From Paracoccus thiocyanatus (GTDB lineage Bacteria; Pseudomonadota; Alphaproteobacteria; Rhodobacterales; Rhodobacteraceae): DNA of 54,094 nt. Within the stretch, counting starts at the first letter, position 1, and the number at the start of each line of letters is the position of its first letter. The translations under genes and the position numbers were made by a program. Location of the stretch: NCBI RefSeq assembly GCF_900156255.1, contig NZ_FTMK01000019.1:1-54094 (forward strand), written 5' to 3'. Positions 1-12,055 of the stretch are shown here, one piece after another. The notes beneath the pieces were generated by a model. The model was not told the origin of the DNA. It worked only from the letters and a program-made list of their open reading frames with translations, and did not search any database.

Positions 1-333
1 GTCCTGATACCGGGGCACCGCTTTGACACGGTTGGGGTCGCGCCGCTGATCGAGGGGCTCGCCTTCAATGCGATGCTGGCCGACAAGGCCTTCGACAGCA
101 ACTGGATCATCGCCGAGATGAACGCACGCGGCGCGCTGATCTGCATCTCGCAGCGTCCACAGCGCCGCGCGCCGTTGATCATCGATCCCGAACTCTACAA
201 GCGCCGCCACCTCATCGAGAACTTCTTCTGCAAACTCAAGGAGTTCAAGCGTATCGCCATGCGGTCCGAAAAGACCGATACATCCTTTGAGGCCATGATC
301 TACGCTGTGGCAGCCCTGATCAACTCACGATGA
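1..333 (+). CDS. IS5-family transposase, C-terminal fragment
   Basis: Frame 1 is open from the first base to TGA at 331-333, giving 110 residues with no start, so the gene begins outside the window. The fragment contains the DDE C-terminal signature of IS427-group transposases: LADKAFDSNW (second catalytic Asp) and YKRRHLIENFFCKLKEFKRI (the Y-[2]-R-[3]-E-[6]-K type box carrying the catalytic Glu). It would catalyse cut-and-paste transposition. The coding sequence ends 13 bases before the terminal repeat, as is normal for these compact elements. Whether the full gene is intact cannot be seen. Confidence 0.9.
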   Translation, partial: VLIPGHRFDTVGVAPLIEGLAFNAMLADKAFDSNWIIAEMNARGALICISQRPQRRAPLIIDPELYKRRHLIENFFCKLKEFKRIAMRSEKTDTSFEAMIYAVAALINSR

Positions 334-346
334 ATCTCAACAGACC
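1..346 (+). mobile_element. IS5-family element (IS427 group), right end only
   Basis: This is the 3' part of an insertion sequence cut by the window start. It holds the end of a transposase gene followed by the terminal inverted repeat near 331-346 (reverse complement begins GGTCTGTTGAGATTC). The repeat is followed by CTAG at 347-350, a usual target for this group. The right window edge carries the start of an element of the same type and orientation, also next to CTAG. The element resembles IS1248 of Paracoccus by family, but identity cannot be fixed without a database. Confidence 0.8.
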
Positions 347-386
347 CTAGTCAGCAGGCTGGACCGAACCAGCCATGGAGTCAGCA

Positions 387-2369
387 ATGACCGACCTTCG
401 CCAAAGCCAGATCTTCCGCACCTCCAAGCTGGAGGAGGCGGACGGGCCGGGCCTGAACCCGACCAGCAATCCGACGATGGGCGACATCATCGCCGCCCGG
501 TTTTCGCGGCGCAACTTCCTGAAGGGCTCGATGGCATCGGCCGCCATCGCCGCCACCGTCTCGCCCGTGGCCATCCTGGCCGCGGACCGGGCGCGCGCGG
601 CGGGCGGCGCCTCGGTCTTCGACTTCCCCGAGGTCGAGGCCGGCGTCGATGCCGACCACCATGTCGCCGACGGCTATGACGCCGACGTGCTGCTGCGCTG
701 GGGCGACAAGCTGTTCCCCGACGCCCCCGATTTCGACCCCGCCAACCAGTCGCAAGCCGCGCAGGAACGCCAGTTCGGCTATAACAACGATTTCGTCGGC
801 TTCATCCCGCTGGACGGCGCCACCGATCGCGGCCTTCTGGTGGTGAACCACGAATACACCAACGAACACCTGATGTTCCCCGGCATCGTCACCGTCGCCG
901 ACGGCAAGATCAGCGTCGCCGACGCCACGCCGGAGCGGGTCGATATCGAAATGGCCGCCCATGGCGGCACCATCGTCGAGATCCGCAAGATCGACGGAAA
1001 ATGGCAGCCGGTCCTGGACGGGGTCCTGAACCGCCGCATCACCGCCACGACCGAAATGCGGCTGTCCGGCCCGGTCGCCGGCCATGACCGCGTCAAGACC
1101 ATGGACGATCCCGACGGCACCACCGTCCTTGGCACCATCAACAACTGCGCCGGCGGCGTGACGCCCTGGGGCACCTACATCATGGCCGAAGAGAACATCC
1201 ACGGCTATTTCCAGGGCGAACTGCCCGGCGACCACCCCGAGGCGGGGAACTACAAGCGCATGGGCATCCCGGCCGGCGACTATCAATGGGGCAGGTTCCA
1301 CCGCCGCTTCGATGTCGCGCAGGAACCGAACGAGCCCAACCGCTTCGGCTGGGTGGTCGAGGTCGATGTGCACGATCCCGGCTCGGTCCCCAGGAAGCGC
1401 ACCGCGCTTGGCCGCTTCAAGCATGAGGGCGCCGAAAGCGTGGTGGCCAGGGACGGCCGCGTCGTGTTCTACCTGGGCGATGACGAGCGGTTCGATTACG
1501 TCTACAAATTCGTGACCGCCGGCACGTTCGACCCGGATAACCGCGCGGCGAACATGGACCTGCTGGACGACGGCACGCTTTACGTCGCCCGCTTTGACGA
1601 AGACGGCGCGATGGAATGGCTGGCGCTGGTCCATGGCCAGGGGCCGCTGACCGCCGAGAACGGCTTTGAGACGCAGGCCGACGTGCTGATCGAGACTCGC
1701 CGCGCCGCCGACCTGATGGGCGCGACGCCGATGGACCGCCCCGAGGACATCCAGCCCAATCCCGAAACCGGCCGCGCCTATGTGATGCTGACCAATAACA
1801 CCAAGCGCGACGAGGCCGATGCCGCAAACCCCCGCGCCAACAACGCCTTTGGCCATATCATCGAGATTCTGGAGGACGGCCAGGACTTTACCGCCACCAC
1901 CGGGCGCTGGGAAATCCTGCTGCAATGCGGCGACCCTGCCGTGGCCGAGGTCGGCGCCACCTTCTCGACCGAAACCACCCGCAACGGCTGGTTCGGCATG
2001 CCCGACAACGCGGCCATCGACGCTGACGGCCGGCTATGGGTTTCGACCGACGGCAACAACCTCTCGGATACCGGGCGCACCGACGGGCTTTGGGCGGTCG
2101 ACACCGAGGGCGCCGCGCGCGGCACATCGCGGCTGTTCTACCGCGTCCCCGTGGGGGCCGAGCTTTGCGGCCCCTGCCCCAGCCCCGACATGACCACCAT
2201 GTTCGTGGCCATCCAGCATCCGGGCGACGGCGGCGACGACTGGGAGGGGCATGGCCGCCCCTCGTATTACGAGGACCTCTCGACCCGCTGGCCGGATTTC
2301 AGCGAGGACATGCCGGTCCGCCCCGCCGTGGTTGCGATCACCCGGCAAGGCGGCGGGCGCATCGGCTGA
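387..2369 (+). CDS. phoX: PhoX-family alkaline phosphatase (DUF839), Tat-exported
   Basis: Predicted 660-residue periplasmic phosphatase of the PhoX family, which releases phosphate from phosphate esters with Ca/Fe cofactors. The N-terminal region carries a twin-arginine motif, SRRNFLKG, followed by an Ala-rich hydrophobic stretch, so export is by Tat in folded form. The body has the family segment CAGGVTPWGTYIMAEEN and ends in the beta-propeller-like part typical of DUF839. The start is placed at ATG 387 because GGAG at 377-380 is correctly spaced; an upstream in-frame ATG at 375 has no such site. Only about 36 bases separate the IS end from the gene, so its original promoter (for example a Pho box) is not visible and may have been displaced. 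Confidence 0.88.
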   Translation: MTDLRQSQIFRTSKLEEADGPGLNPTSNPTMGDIIAARFSRRNFLKGSMASAAIAATVSPVAILAADRARAAGGASVFDFPEVEAGVDADHHVADGYDADVLLRWGDKLFPDAPDFDPANQSQAAQERQFGYNNDFVGFIPLDGATDRGLLVVNHEYTNEHLMFPGIVTVADGKISVADATPERVDIEMAAHGGTIVEIRKIDGKWQPVLDGVLNRRITATTEMRLSGPVAGHDRVKTMDDPDGTTVLGTINNCAGGVTPWGTYIMAEENIHGYFQGELPGDHPEAGNYKRMGIPAGDYQWGRFHRRFDVAQEPNEPNRFGWVVEVDVHDPGSVPRKRTALGRFKHEGAESVVARDGRVVFYLGDDERFDYVYKFVTAGTFDPDNRAANMDLLDDGTLYVARFDEDGAMEWLALVHGQGPLTAENGFETQADVLIETRRAADLMGATPMDRPEDIQPNPETGRAYVMLTNNTKRDEADAANPRANNAFGHIIEILEDGQDFTATTGRWEILLQCGDPAVAEVGATFSTETTRNGWFGMPDNAAIDADGRLWVSTDGNNLSDTGRTDGLWAVDTEGAARGTSRLFYRVPVGAELCGPCPSPDMTTMFVAIQHPGDGGDDWEGHGRPSYYEDLSTRWPDFSEDMPVRPAVVAITRQGGGRIG

Positions 2370-2384
2370 CAGGCAGCCAGCACG

Positions 2385-2409
2385 GCGGCGGGTCGCACAG
2401 GCCCGCCGC
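2385..2409 (+). terminator. GC hairpin after phoX
   Basis: GCGGCGGG (2385-2392) pairs perfectly with CCCGCCGC (2402-2409) across a 9-base loop, 16 bases after the phoX stop. There is no T tract, so it may act as a weak terminator or mRNA 3' stabiliser. Confidence 0.4.
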
Positions 2410-2561
2410 AATCCGGGGGGGCGGTTGGGAAAGGGGCAAGACGGGCCGGTGAAAATCGCCTATTGATATCAAGGACGGCGGACGGCTTGGCGCGATGGCC
2501 GGGCCCCGCCAGGTCAGCGGGCATATCGGCCTGTCGCTGTCTGCTTGGTTTAGGGGAGAGA

Positions 2562-2645
2562 TGGTGGGCGACCCTGGAATCGAACCAGGCATGGGTCTCC
2601 CCGGCGGAGTTACAGTCCGCTGCCGCACCTTGCAGCACGTCGCCC
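2562..2645 (-). tRNA. tRNA-Tyr (anticodon GTA)
   Basis: The minus strand folds into a tRNA of 84 bases including an encoded CCA (TGG at 2562-2564 on the plus strand). The acceptor stem is GGGCGAC/GTCGCCC, the anticodon stem GCGGA/TCCGC has loop CTGTAAC (GTA = Tyr), a long variable arm is present as expected for bacterial tRNA-Tyr, and the T arm is CCTGG-TTCGATT-CCAGG. It is divergent from rlmB. Confidence 0.95.
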
Positions 2646-2670
2646 GCCGAACGCTTTCGGCGTGGGGCGG

Positions 2671-2699
2671 TGATTAGCCCGGCGGGCGGGGGGCGTCAA
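2671..2699 (-). promoter_or_regulatory. sigma70-type promoter of tRNA-Tyr
   Basis: On the minus strand TTGACG (2694-2699) is followed after exactly 17 bases by TAATCA (2671-2676), about 25 bases before the mature tRNA 5' end. Both hexamers are close to consensus. Confidence 0.65.
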
Positions 2700-2801
2700 G
2701 CAGGGATCGGCCGAAAAAATCGCACCGCCCGCGCAGCCCTCGCCAGAGGTTGCATTCCGCCGTATTTTCTGCGCAGTCGATGATACCTCCGGGGATGCGA
2801 C

Positions 2802-3599
2802 ATGGCCGAGAAACAGCAAAAGACCAAGAAACCCGCCTGGGTCATCGACAAGGAACGCGCGCGCCGCGCCGCGGCCGCTGAAACCATCTGGCTGTTCGGC
2901 CTGCATGCCGTGCGCGATGCGCTGGCCAATCCCAGGCGCGAAAAGCTGCGACTGGTCGTCACCCGCAACGCGCTGGACCGGCTTGGCCCCCTGCCGGCGG
3001 ACCTGGCCCACGAAATCGTGGACGCGCGCCTGTTCGACCGCACCGTGCCGCTGCCCGCCGAAAGCGTGCACCAGGGCGCCGCGCTCGAGGTCCGGCCGCT
3101 GACATGGGGCAGCCTTGCCGACCTGGCGCTGTCGGGGCCGGGGCGGCCGCTGCTGGTGGCGCTGGACCGGGTCAGCGACCCGCATAACGTCGGCGCCATC
3201 CTGCGCTCGGCCGAGGTTTTCGGCGCGCGCGCCGTCATCGCGCCGGCGCGCCATTCCGCCCCCGAAACCGGCGCGCTGGCCAAGACCGCCTCTGGCGCGC
3301 TGGAGCGGCAGCCTTATCTGCGGGTCACGAACCTGGCCGACACGCTGATCGAGCTGCAATCCATGGGCTATACCGTCCTGGGCCTTGACGGCACCGGCGA
3401 CGAGACCCTGCCTCAGGCGCTTGCCGAGCTGTCGGGCCGGGCGATCTGCCTGGTCCTGGGCGCCGAGGGTCCCGGCCTGCGCGAGCGCACCCGCGAAACC
3501 TGCGACCGCATCCTGCGCATCCCCTTTGCCGCCGATTTCGGCTCGCTCAATGTCTCGAACGCGGCGGCCGTGGCGCTTTATTCCGCTTCACAGAGTTAG
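2802..3599 (+). CDS. rlmB: 23S rRNA 2'-O-methyltransferase RlmB (TrmH/SpoU family)
   Basis: A 265-residue SpoU-family enzyme predicted to 2'-O-methylate a guanosine of 23S rRNA (G2251 in E. coli) using SAM. An N-terminal substrate-binding domain (about residues 25-100, starting IWLFGLHAVRDAL) is followed by the knotted methyltransferase domain with the three signature segments: LDRVSDPHNVGAILRSAEVFG (motif 1), VLGAEGPGLRE (motif 2) and IPFAADFGSLNVSNAAAVAL (motif 3). The Lys/Arg-rich N-terminal extension suits RNA binding. The tRNA-Tyr gene is divergent. RlmB is preferred, but other TrmH-type targets are possible. Confidence 0.88.
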   Translation: MAEKQQKTKKPAWVIDKERARRAAAAETIWLFGLHAVRDALANPRREKLRLVVTRNALDRLGPLPADLAHEIVDARLFDRTVPLPAESVHQGAALEVRPLTWGSLADLALSGPGRPLLVALDRVSDPHNVGAILRSAEVFGARAVIAPARHSAPETGALAKTASGALERQPYLRVTNLADTLIELQSMGYTVLGLDGTGDETLPQALAELSGRAICLVLGAEGPGLRERTRETCDRILRIPFAADFGSLNVSNAAAVALYSASQS

Positions 3600-3696
3600 G
3601 CCGGGCCTTCACATCGCCGCTAGAAGCCGCGCGTCCCCGTTGAGAATCCGCGGATGATTTGCCAGATCGGATCGAAACCAAGGCCCGTGCTGCATC

Positions 3697-4110
3697 ATGA
3701 TTCGTCCCCTTCTTGCCAGTCTGCTTCTTGCCCTGTCCCCCGTCGGGTCTCTGGCCCAGGATTGGGCGCTGGACGGGATGGACCCGGTATCCTATGGCGC
3801 GGACAATGCGGCCGTTCCGGGCCGGACCGATCTGGTCACGGTCTGGCGCGGCCAGGCCTGGCATTTCGCCAGCGAACAGAACCGCAATCTTTTCGAAGCC
3901 AATCCAAGGGTCTACACCCCCGGCATGGGCGGGCTTTGCGTGGTCGCCCTGTCCGAAGGCCGGTCCGAACCGGGCAATCCGCGCCATTTCGTCGTCATCG
4001 GGCAGCGCACCTATCTTCTGCGCTCGGCCGAGGCGCGGCGGCGGTTCCTTGCCGATCCGCAGGGCGTTTTGACCCGCGCCAAGACCGCCTGGACGCGGTT
4101 GAAACCCTGA
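3697..4110 (+). CDS. Exported YHS-domain protein
   Basis: A 137-residue protein with a Sec-type signal peptide (MIRPLLASLLLALSPVGSLAQ) and a YHS domain: LDGMDPVSYG, then WRGQAWHFASEQNRNLFEANP, then YTPGMGGLC. YHS domains are often found in metal-associated proteins, but the function of this exported single-domain form is not known. It stands alone between rlmB and a strong terminator at 4224-4257. The start ATG has no strong ribosome site, but it begins the signal peptide directly. Confidence 0.75.
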   Translation: MIRPLLASLLLALSPVGSLAQDWALDGMDPVSYGADNAAVPGRTDLVTVWRGQAWHFASEQNRNLFEANPRVYTPGMGGLCVVALSEGRSEPGNPRHFVVIGQRTYLLRSAEARRRFLADPQGVLTRAKTAWTRLKP

Positions 4111-4180
4111 ATCTTCACATTCTTGCGAACGGGGTGGAACCATTTGGCCACGGTTCCCATTTATTTATCGAACATGGCCT

Positions 4181-4257
4181 CGGAACGGTCATGTTCAGAT
4201 CACTGTCCCTCGTTCCGCGACTTGCGCCCGGCCAGACCTCTGGACCGGGCGCTTTTT
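4181..4257 (+). terminator. Two hairpins, the second a strong rho-independent terminator
   Basis: CGGAACG (4181-4187) pairs with CGTTCCG (4211-4217). Then GCGCCCGG (4224-4231) pairs with CCGGGCGC (4245-4252), with an inner CCAGA/TCTGG stem, and is followed by five Ts (4253-4257). The terminator ends the YHS transcript. The double-hairpin form would also fit the 3' end of a small RNA made from the 183-base gap. Confidence 0.7.
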
Positions 4258-4293
4258 CCATGCCACTTTCTACCCGGATCTGGGGAGGATCAT

Positions 4294-4746
4294 ATGAACT
4301 TGGCAGTACTTCGCGACACCGGCCCATCGCCGATCGATGACGACATCGCGCGCATCGCCCGCACCACGCGCTGCATCGCCATCGTCGGCCTGTCGCCGAA
4401 CGAGGCCCGCCCGTCCTGGGGCGTTGCGCGCTATCTGAAATCGCAAGGCTACCGCATCGTTCCGGTCAATCCGGGCCATGCCGGCAGCACCATCCTGGAC
4501 GAGCGCGTCTATGCCGACCTGCGGGAAATCCCCGCCGAACTGGCGGTGGACATGGTCGATATCTTTCGCCGCCCCGAGGCGGTGCCCGGCATCGTCGACG
4601 ACGCCCTGGCCCATCTGCCGAACCTGGCCACGATCTGGATGCAGCTTGGCGTACGCCACCCGCAGGCGGCAGCCCGCGCCCGTGCCCGCGGCCTGGCCGT
4701 GGTCGAGGACCGCTGCCCCAAGATCGAGTTCCCGCGCTTTCTGTAA
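4294..4746 (+). CDS. CoA-binding (Rossmann-fold) protein, YccU type
   Basis: A 150-residue single-domain protein of the CoA_binding family. After a short N-terminal helix it has a Rossmann glycine motif (IAIVGLSPNEARPSWGVARY, about residues 28-47), then GYRIVPVNPGHAG and DMVDIFRRPE, all typical of the family that also forms the N-terminal domain of succinyl-CoA synthetase-like proteins. Its physiological role is unknown. The frame is open further upstream, but ATG 4294 is chosen because GGGGAGGA lies just before it and homologous proteins start here. It ends at a bidirectional terminator shared with prs. Confidence 0.8.
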   Translation: MNLAVLRDTGPSPIDDDIARIARTTRCIAIVGLSPNEARPSWGVARYLKSQGYRIVPVNPGHAGSTILDERVYADLREIPAELAVDMVDIFRRPEAVPGIVDDALAHLPNLATIWMQLGVRHPQAAARARARGLAVVEDRCPKIEFPRFL

Positions 4747-4764
4747 AACCGCGCGCGCCGCATG

Positions 4765-4800
4765 AAAAAGGCCCCGCCCTGTCCGAGCGGGGCCTTTTTT
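4765..4800. terminator. Bidirectional rho-independent terminator
   Basis: AAAAAGGCCCCGC (4765-4777) pairs with GCGGGGCC (4787-4794) followed by TTTTTT. The A run on one side and T run on the other serve both the plus-strand CoA-binding gene and minus-strand prs. Confidence 0.9.
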
Positions 4801-4813
4801 ACGGCGGGGCGGA

Positions 4814-5833
4814 TCAGGTGCCGGAATAAAGCCCCTCGTAGATCGGACCCAGCGTGTCCACCTCGAACAGCGAACTGACCGAGGTGCCGTTCCAGATGTT
4901 CAGGATCGCCTGGGCAAACATCGGCGCGGTCGGCACGATGCGGATGTTCGAGGCGGATTTGACCTTGTCGCTCGGCTCGATCGAATCGGTGATGACCAGG
5001 GACTTCATCACCGAAGCCTGTACCCGCTCGACCGCCGGGCCCGACAGGACGCCATGGGTGATATAGGCATGCACCTCGGTCGCGCCATGCTCGGTCAGCA
5101 CCTGCGCCGCCTTGCACAGCGTTCCGGCGGTGTCGCAAATATCGTCCACGATGATGCAGGTCTTGCCCGCCACCTCGCCGATCACCGTCATCTCGGCCAC
5201 TTCGCCGGGCTTTTCGCGGCGCTTGTCGACGATGGCCAGGGGCGCGCCGATGCGCTGCGCCAGTTCCCGCGCCCGCGCCACGCCGCCCACATCGGGCGAG
5301 ATGACCAGCAGGTCCGACTGCCGGTCGCGGAAATGATGCTTGATGTCCAGCGCAAAGACCGGCGCGGCATAAAGGTTGTCCACCGGAATGTCGAAAAAGC
5401 CCTGGATCTGCGCCGCGTGCAGGTCCAGCGTCAGAACCCGGTCCACCCCCGCCTCGGTCAAAAGGTTCGCCACCAGCTTGGCGCTGATCGGGGTGCGGGC
5501 CTTGGCCCGGCGATCCTGGCGGGCATAGCCGAAATAGGGGATCACCGCGGTGATGCGCGCCGCCGAGGACCGCTTGAGCGCGTCGCTCATGATCAGCAGT
5601 TCCATCAGGTTGTCATTGGCCGGGTTCGAGGTCGGCTGGATGATGAACATATCCTCGCCGCGGACGTTTTCATAAACCTCGACAAAGATTTCCTGGTCGT
5701 TGAACCGTTCGACCCGCGCCTCGACCGGGGCGACGTTCATGCCGCGATGCATCGACATGCGCCGGGCGATGGCGCTGGCCAAGGGCCGGTTCGCATTTCC
5801 CGCAATGAGCTTGGGTTCGGTCATGGCCGGCAT
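4814..5833 (-). CDS. prs: Ribose-phosphate pyrophosphokinase
   Basis: A 339-residue PRPP synthase, which makes phosphoribosyl pyrophosphate from ribose 5-phosphate and ATP for purine, pyrimidine, His and Trp synthesis. Visible signatures are [17 protein letters not shown] (N-terminal ATP region), [10 protein letters not shown] (ATP loop), [20 protein letters not shown] (PRPP synthase signature), DKRREKPG and the ribose-phosphate loop [13 protein letters not shown]. The frame extends upstream, but ATG 5833 (or 5824, MTEPKLIAG) matches the family start; AGGGAAAG precedes it. It is divergent from the isomerase gene at 5915. Confidence 0.95.
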   Translation of the reverse strand: MPAMTEPKLIAGNANRPLASAIARRMSMHRGMNVAPVEARVERFNDQEIFVEVYENVRGEDMFIIQPTSNPANDNLMELLIMSDALKRSSAARITAVIPYFGYARQDRRAKARTPISAKLVANLLTEAGVDRVLTLDLHAAQIQGFFDIPVDNLYAAPVFALDIKHHFRDRQSDLLVISPDVGGVARARELAQRIGAPLAIVDKRREKPGEVAEMTVIGEVAGKTCIIVDDICDTAGTLCKAAQVLTEHGATEVHAYITHGVLSGPAVERVQASVMKSLVITDSIEPSDKVKSASNIRIVPTAPMFAQAILNIWNGTSVSSLFEVDTLGPIYEGLYSGT

Positions 5834-5860
5834 GGGCTTTCCCTGTCTGGATTCGTGCGA

Positions 5861-5897
5861 TTGCACCCCGCTTAGCACCGGGCTAGCCTGCCCGCAA
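5861..5897. promoter_or_regulatory. Overlapping divergent promoters for prs and the 5915 operon
   Basis: Plus strand: TTGCAC (5861-5866), 17 bases, TAGCCT (5884-5889). Minus strand: TTGCGG (5892-5897), 17 bases, TAAGCG (5869-5874). The two overlap in the 81-base gap between divergent genes. The call rests only on hexamer match and spacing. Confidence 0.4.
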
Positions 5898-5914
5898 ACC
5901 CCGAGGACGAAACC

Positions 5915-6514
5915 ATGGCGCATATCGACTATTACTTCGGCACACCCAGCCCCTGGAGCTATCTCGCCGGCAACCGGCTAGAAGAGATCGCCGCCCGCCA
6001 TGGCGCGACGATCACCTACAAGCCCGTCGATCTGCTGCAATTGTTCGACCGCACCGGCGGGGTGCGCCCGGCCGACCGCCACCCCTCGCGCATGGAACAC
6101 CGCGCGCAAGAGCTGCGCCGCTGGTCGCAGCATCTGGGCATGGCGCTGAACCTGAAGCCCGCCTTCTGGCCGGTGAACCCCGCGCCTTCGTCCTATGCCA
6201 TCATTGCCGCGCAGCAGGCAGGGGGCGGCGACCTGGCCGGGCTGGTGCAAGGCTTCCTGCGCGCCGTCTGGGCCGAGGATGCCGACATCGCCGACGACGC
6301 GGTGATCCGCGGGAAACTGGCCGCCGCGGGCTTCGACCCGGACCTGGCCGACAAGGGCCTGTTCGTCGGCGCCGAGACCTTCGGCAGCAACCTGGAACAG
6401 GCGGTCGAGGCCGGGGCCTTCGGCGCGCCCTTCTACACCGTGCCCGAGACGGGAGAGCGGTTCTGGGGCCAGGACCGGCTGGATTTCCTTGACCGGCACC
6501 TGGCCGGCCTGTGA
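5915..6514 (+). CDS. 2-hydroxychromene-2-carboxylate isomerase-like (DsbA fold, kappa GST)
   Basis: A 199-residue DsbA-fold protein of the HCCA-isomerase/kappa-GST family. It starts with [21 protein letters not shown], where the Ser of PSPWSYL is in the position used for glutathione activation, and ends with [26 protein letters not shown], including the cis-Pro region and the usual GQDR terminus. Family members isomerise hydroxychromene carboxylate in naphthalene breakdown or act as GSH transferases; no aromatic pathway is visible here, so the substrate is unknown. Its stop overlaps the start of the next gene (GTGA), so the two are co-translated. Confidence 0.8.
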   Translation: MAHIDYYFGTPSPWSYLAGNRLEEIAARHGATITYKPVDLLQLFDRTGGVRPADRHPSRMEHRAQELRRWSQHLGMALNLKPAFWPVNPAPSSYAIIAAQQAGGGDLAGLVQGFLRAVWAEDADIADDAVIRGKLAAAGFDPDLADKGLFVGAETFGSNLEQAVEAGAFGAPFYTVPETGERFWGQDRLDFLDRHLAGL

Positions 6515-7281
6515 GCGCGCTGCACCTAAGGCGCTGGCCGGGCAACGAGGACCGCCCGGCCCTGGCGCTGCATTGCATGATGGGCAATGCGGTCTATTGG
6601 GGACCGATCGCCCAGGCGCTGCGCGACCAGGTGCGGATCAGCGCGCCGGACCTGCCGGGCCATGGGCAAAGCCCCGACTGGGCGGGCGGGCCGCCGGACT
6701 ATCACACCGCCGTCACCCGCGCGGCCGCGGCTCTGATCGACCGGCCGCTGGACCTGATCGGCCACAGCATGGGCGCGACCGTGGCGCTGCGCATCGCCGT
6801 CGCCGCCCCCGAGGCGGTGCGCAGCCTGACCCTGATCGAGCCGGTGCTGTTCGCCGCCGCGCCCGAGGCGCAAAACGACGCGCTGCTGGAGGATGTCGCA
6901 GCCCGGCTCGCCGCCGGAGAGGACGCCGAGGCGGCGCGCACCTTTCTGGGCGTCTGGGGCGGGCTTGACTGGCAAGCGCAGGCCCCGGCGACCCAGGCCC
7001 GGCTGGCGCGGCAGATCCATCTGGTCCAGGCCAGCAACGAAACGCTACGCGACGATGCCGCGCATATCCTGCGCCCCGGCGGGCTGGAATCCATCGACGC
7101 GCCGGTGATGATCGTCCTGGGCCAGGAATCGCCGCCGGTGATCCCCGCAATCGCCAAGGCGCTGGCGGCGCGGCTGCCCGATGTCGGACGCGCCAGCGTG
7201 CCGGGGGCGGGCCACATGCTGCCCATCACCCACCCGCGGCAGGTCGCGGAACTGATCGGGCTGAACCTGGAACGCGCCTGA
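6511..7281 (+). CDS. Alpha/beta-hydrolase
   Basis: A 256-residue alpha/beta-fold hydrolase starting with GTG at 6511 inside the stop of the preceding gene. The nucleophile elbow is GHSMGA (about residue 92), preceded by the oxyanion region LALHCMMGN and the DLPGHGQS segment; the late acid/base part reads MIVLGQESP and GAGHMLPITHP with the catalytic His. Substrate unknown. Translational coupling with the DsbA-fold isomerase suggests a shared, possibly glutathione-linked, detoxification task, but this is inference. Confidence 0.78.
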   Translation: MSALHLRRWPGNEDRPALALHCMMGNAVYWGPIAQALRDQVRISAPDLPGHGQSPDWAGGPPDYHTAVTRAAAALIDRPLDLIGHSMGATVALRIAVAAPEAVRSLTLIEPVLFAAAPEAQNDALLEDVAARLAAGEDAEAARTFLGVWGGLDWQAQAPATQARLARQIHLVQASNETLRDDAAHILRPGGLESIDAPVMIVLGQESPPVIPAIAKALAARLPDVGRASVPGAGHMLPITHPRQVAELIGLNLERA

Positions 7282-7289
7282 CCCGGCGG

Positions 7290-7640
7290 TCAGTCGATAT
7301 CCCAGTCCTCGGCATGGCGCAGCGGACCGATTGCCATCCAGTCGGCCCGCACCCGCGCGACGCGGGTATCCTCCCAGGTGCGGAATTGCAGGTCGAACCC
7401 CTGGCGGGTGATGTTCACCGCCCGGATATCGGCGCGCTGGTTGGCATGGCAGGCGATATCCCACATGCTTAGCCCGACATGGACCACCGGCGGCTCGACG
7501 AATTCCTCGTCAAAGCGCACCGACCTGGTTTCGACCCGCGGCCCCTGCCCTGTCCACATCGGCCCCCCGCTTTCGAAGGCCGAGAACATCTCGGTCGAGC
7601 CATTGGCGACGCCAACGGCAGAATGTTCGATTCGACGCAA
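7290..7640 (-). CDS. H-type lectin domain protein
   Basis: A 116-residue protein formed almost entirely by an H-type lectin domain: IEHSAVG, GGPMWTGQGPRVETRSVRF, PPVVHVGLSMWDI and the C-terminal FRTWEDTRVARVRADWMAIG. Such domains bind sugars in eukaryotes; the role of these cytoplasmic bacterial versions is unknown. The frame has an ATG at 7664, but TTG at 7640 is preferred because GGGGAGGAG lies just upstream and relatives begin with (M)RR-x-EH. It lies directly after the ATP synthase operon terminator on the same strand. Confidence 0.7.
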   Translation of the reverse strand: MRRIEHSAVGVANGSTEMFSAFESGGPMWTGQGPRVETRSVRFDEEFVEPPVVHVGLSMWDIACHANQRADIRAVNITRQGFDLQFRTWEDTRVARVRADWMAIGPLRHAEDWDID

Positions 7641-7679
7641 CCCGCGCTCCTCCCCACGCGCCATGAGAAAGCAGGGCGC

Positions 7680-7712
7680 GAAACAAATAAAGCCCCGGCT
7701 GACCGGGGCTTC
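7680..7712 (-). terminator. Terminator of the ATP synthase operon
   Basis: Minus-strand stem AGCCCCGG (7703-7710) and CCGGGGCT (7691-7698) with a TCAG loop, followed by TTTATTTGTTT. It lies 27 bases after the atpC stop. Confidence 0.85.
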
Positions 7713-7736
7713 CTGTTCTTTTGGTCAGTCCCGCGG

Positions 7737-8183
7737 CTAATGCGGAAAATTCGCCTGGTTCGGGTCAAGCCCGATATGCGTGCCAAGCGCCTCCATGTCG
7801 GCCAGAAGCTTGACCCCGGCGGCGACAAGTTCCTCGCCGGCGGTATCGCGCTCTCTGGCGGTCTCGACGCGACGACGGGCCTGGGCCATCATCTCGTTAA
7901 AGACCTCCTGCGTCATCTCGGCGCGGGGATGGCCCCGTTCCGCCAGCAGGGTCACGGATTCGCCGTTGATCTCGGCAAAGCCGCCGGTCACTGCGAACTC
8001 CGTCTCGGACCCGTCCCCCGCCACCACGGTCACCAGACCGGGGCGCAGGTTGACGATGGCCGGCGCATGGCCGGGCATCGCGGTCAGGTCGCCCTCGGCG
8101 CCGGGCAGGCGCACCTCGCGCACCGGAACGGAAAGCAGGTTCCGTTCCGGCGAGACGAGGTCGAACTGCATCGTGTCGGCCAT
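7737..8183 (-). CDS. atpC: ATP synthase F1 epsilon subunit
   Basis: A 148-residue epsilon subunit: an N-terminal beta-sandwich (FDLVSPERNLLSVPVREVRLPGA, MPGHAPAIVNLRPG, FAVTGGFAEINGESVTLLAE) that contacts gamma and the c-ring, and a C-terminal helical part (VFNEMMAQARRRVETARERD). It is the last gene of atpHAGDC. A tail of about 25 residues follows the helices, somewhat longer than in E. coli. Confidence 0.95.
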   Translation of the reverse strand: MADTMQFDLVSPERNLLSVPVREVRLPGAEGDLTAMPGHAPAIVNLRPGLVTVVAGDGSETEFAVTGGFAEINGESVTLLAERGHPRAEMTQEVFNEMMAQARRRVETARERDTAGEELVAAGVKLLADMEALGTHIGLDPNQANFPH

Positions 8184-8192
8184 GTCGCCCCC

Positions 8193-10507
<2,315 letters not shown>

Positions 10508-10519
10508 CTATCCCTCCTC

Positions 10520-12054
<1,535 letters not shown>

Positions 12055-12055
<1 letters not shown>

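Noticed and set aside
4136..4157. GGAACC-N10-GGTTCC read as an EcfG promoter
   Set aside because: GGAAC and GTT are only 12 bases apart, not 16-18, and the element is a symmetric dyad.
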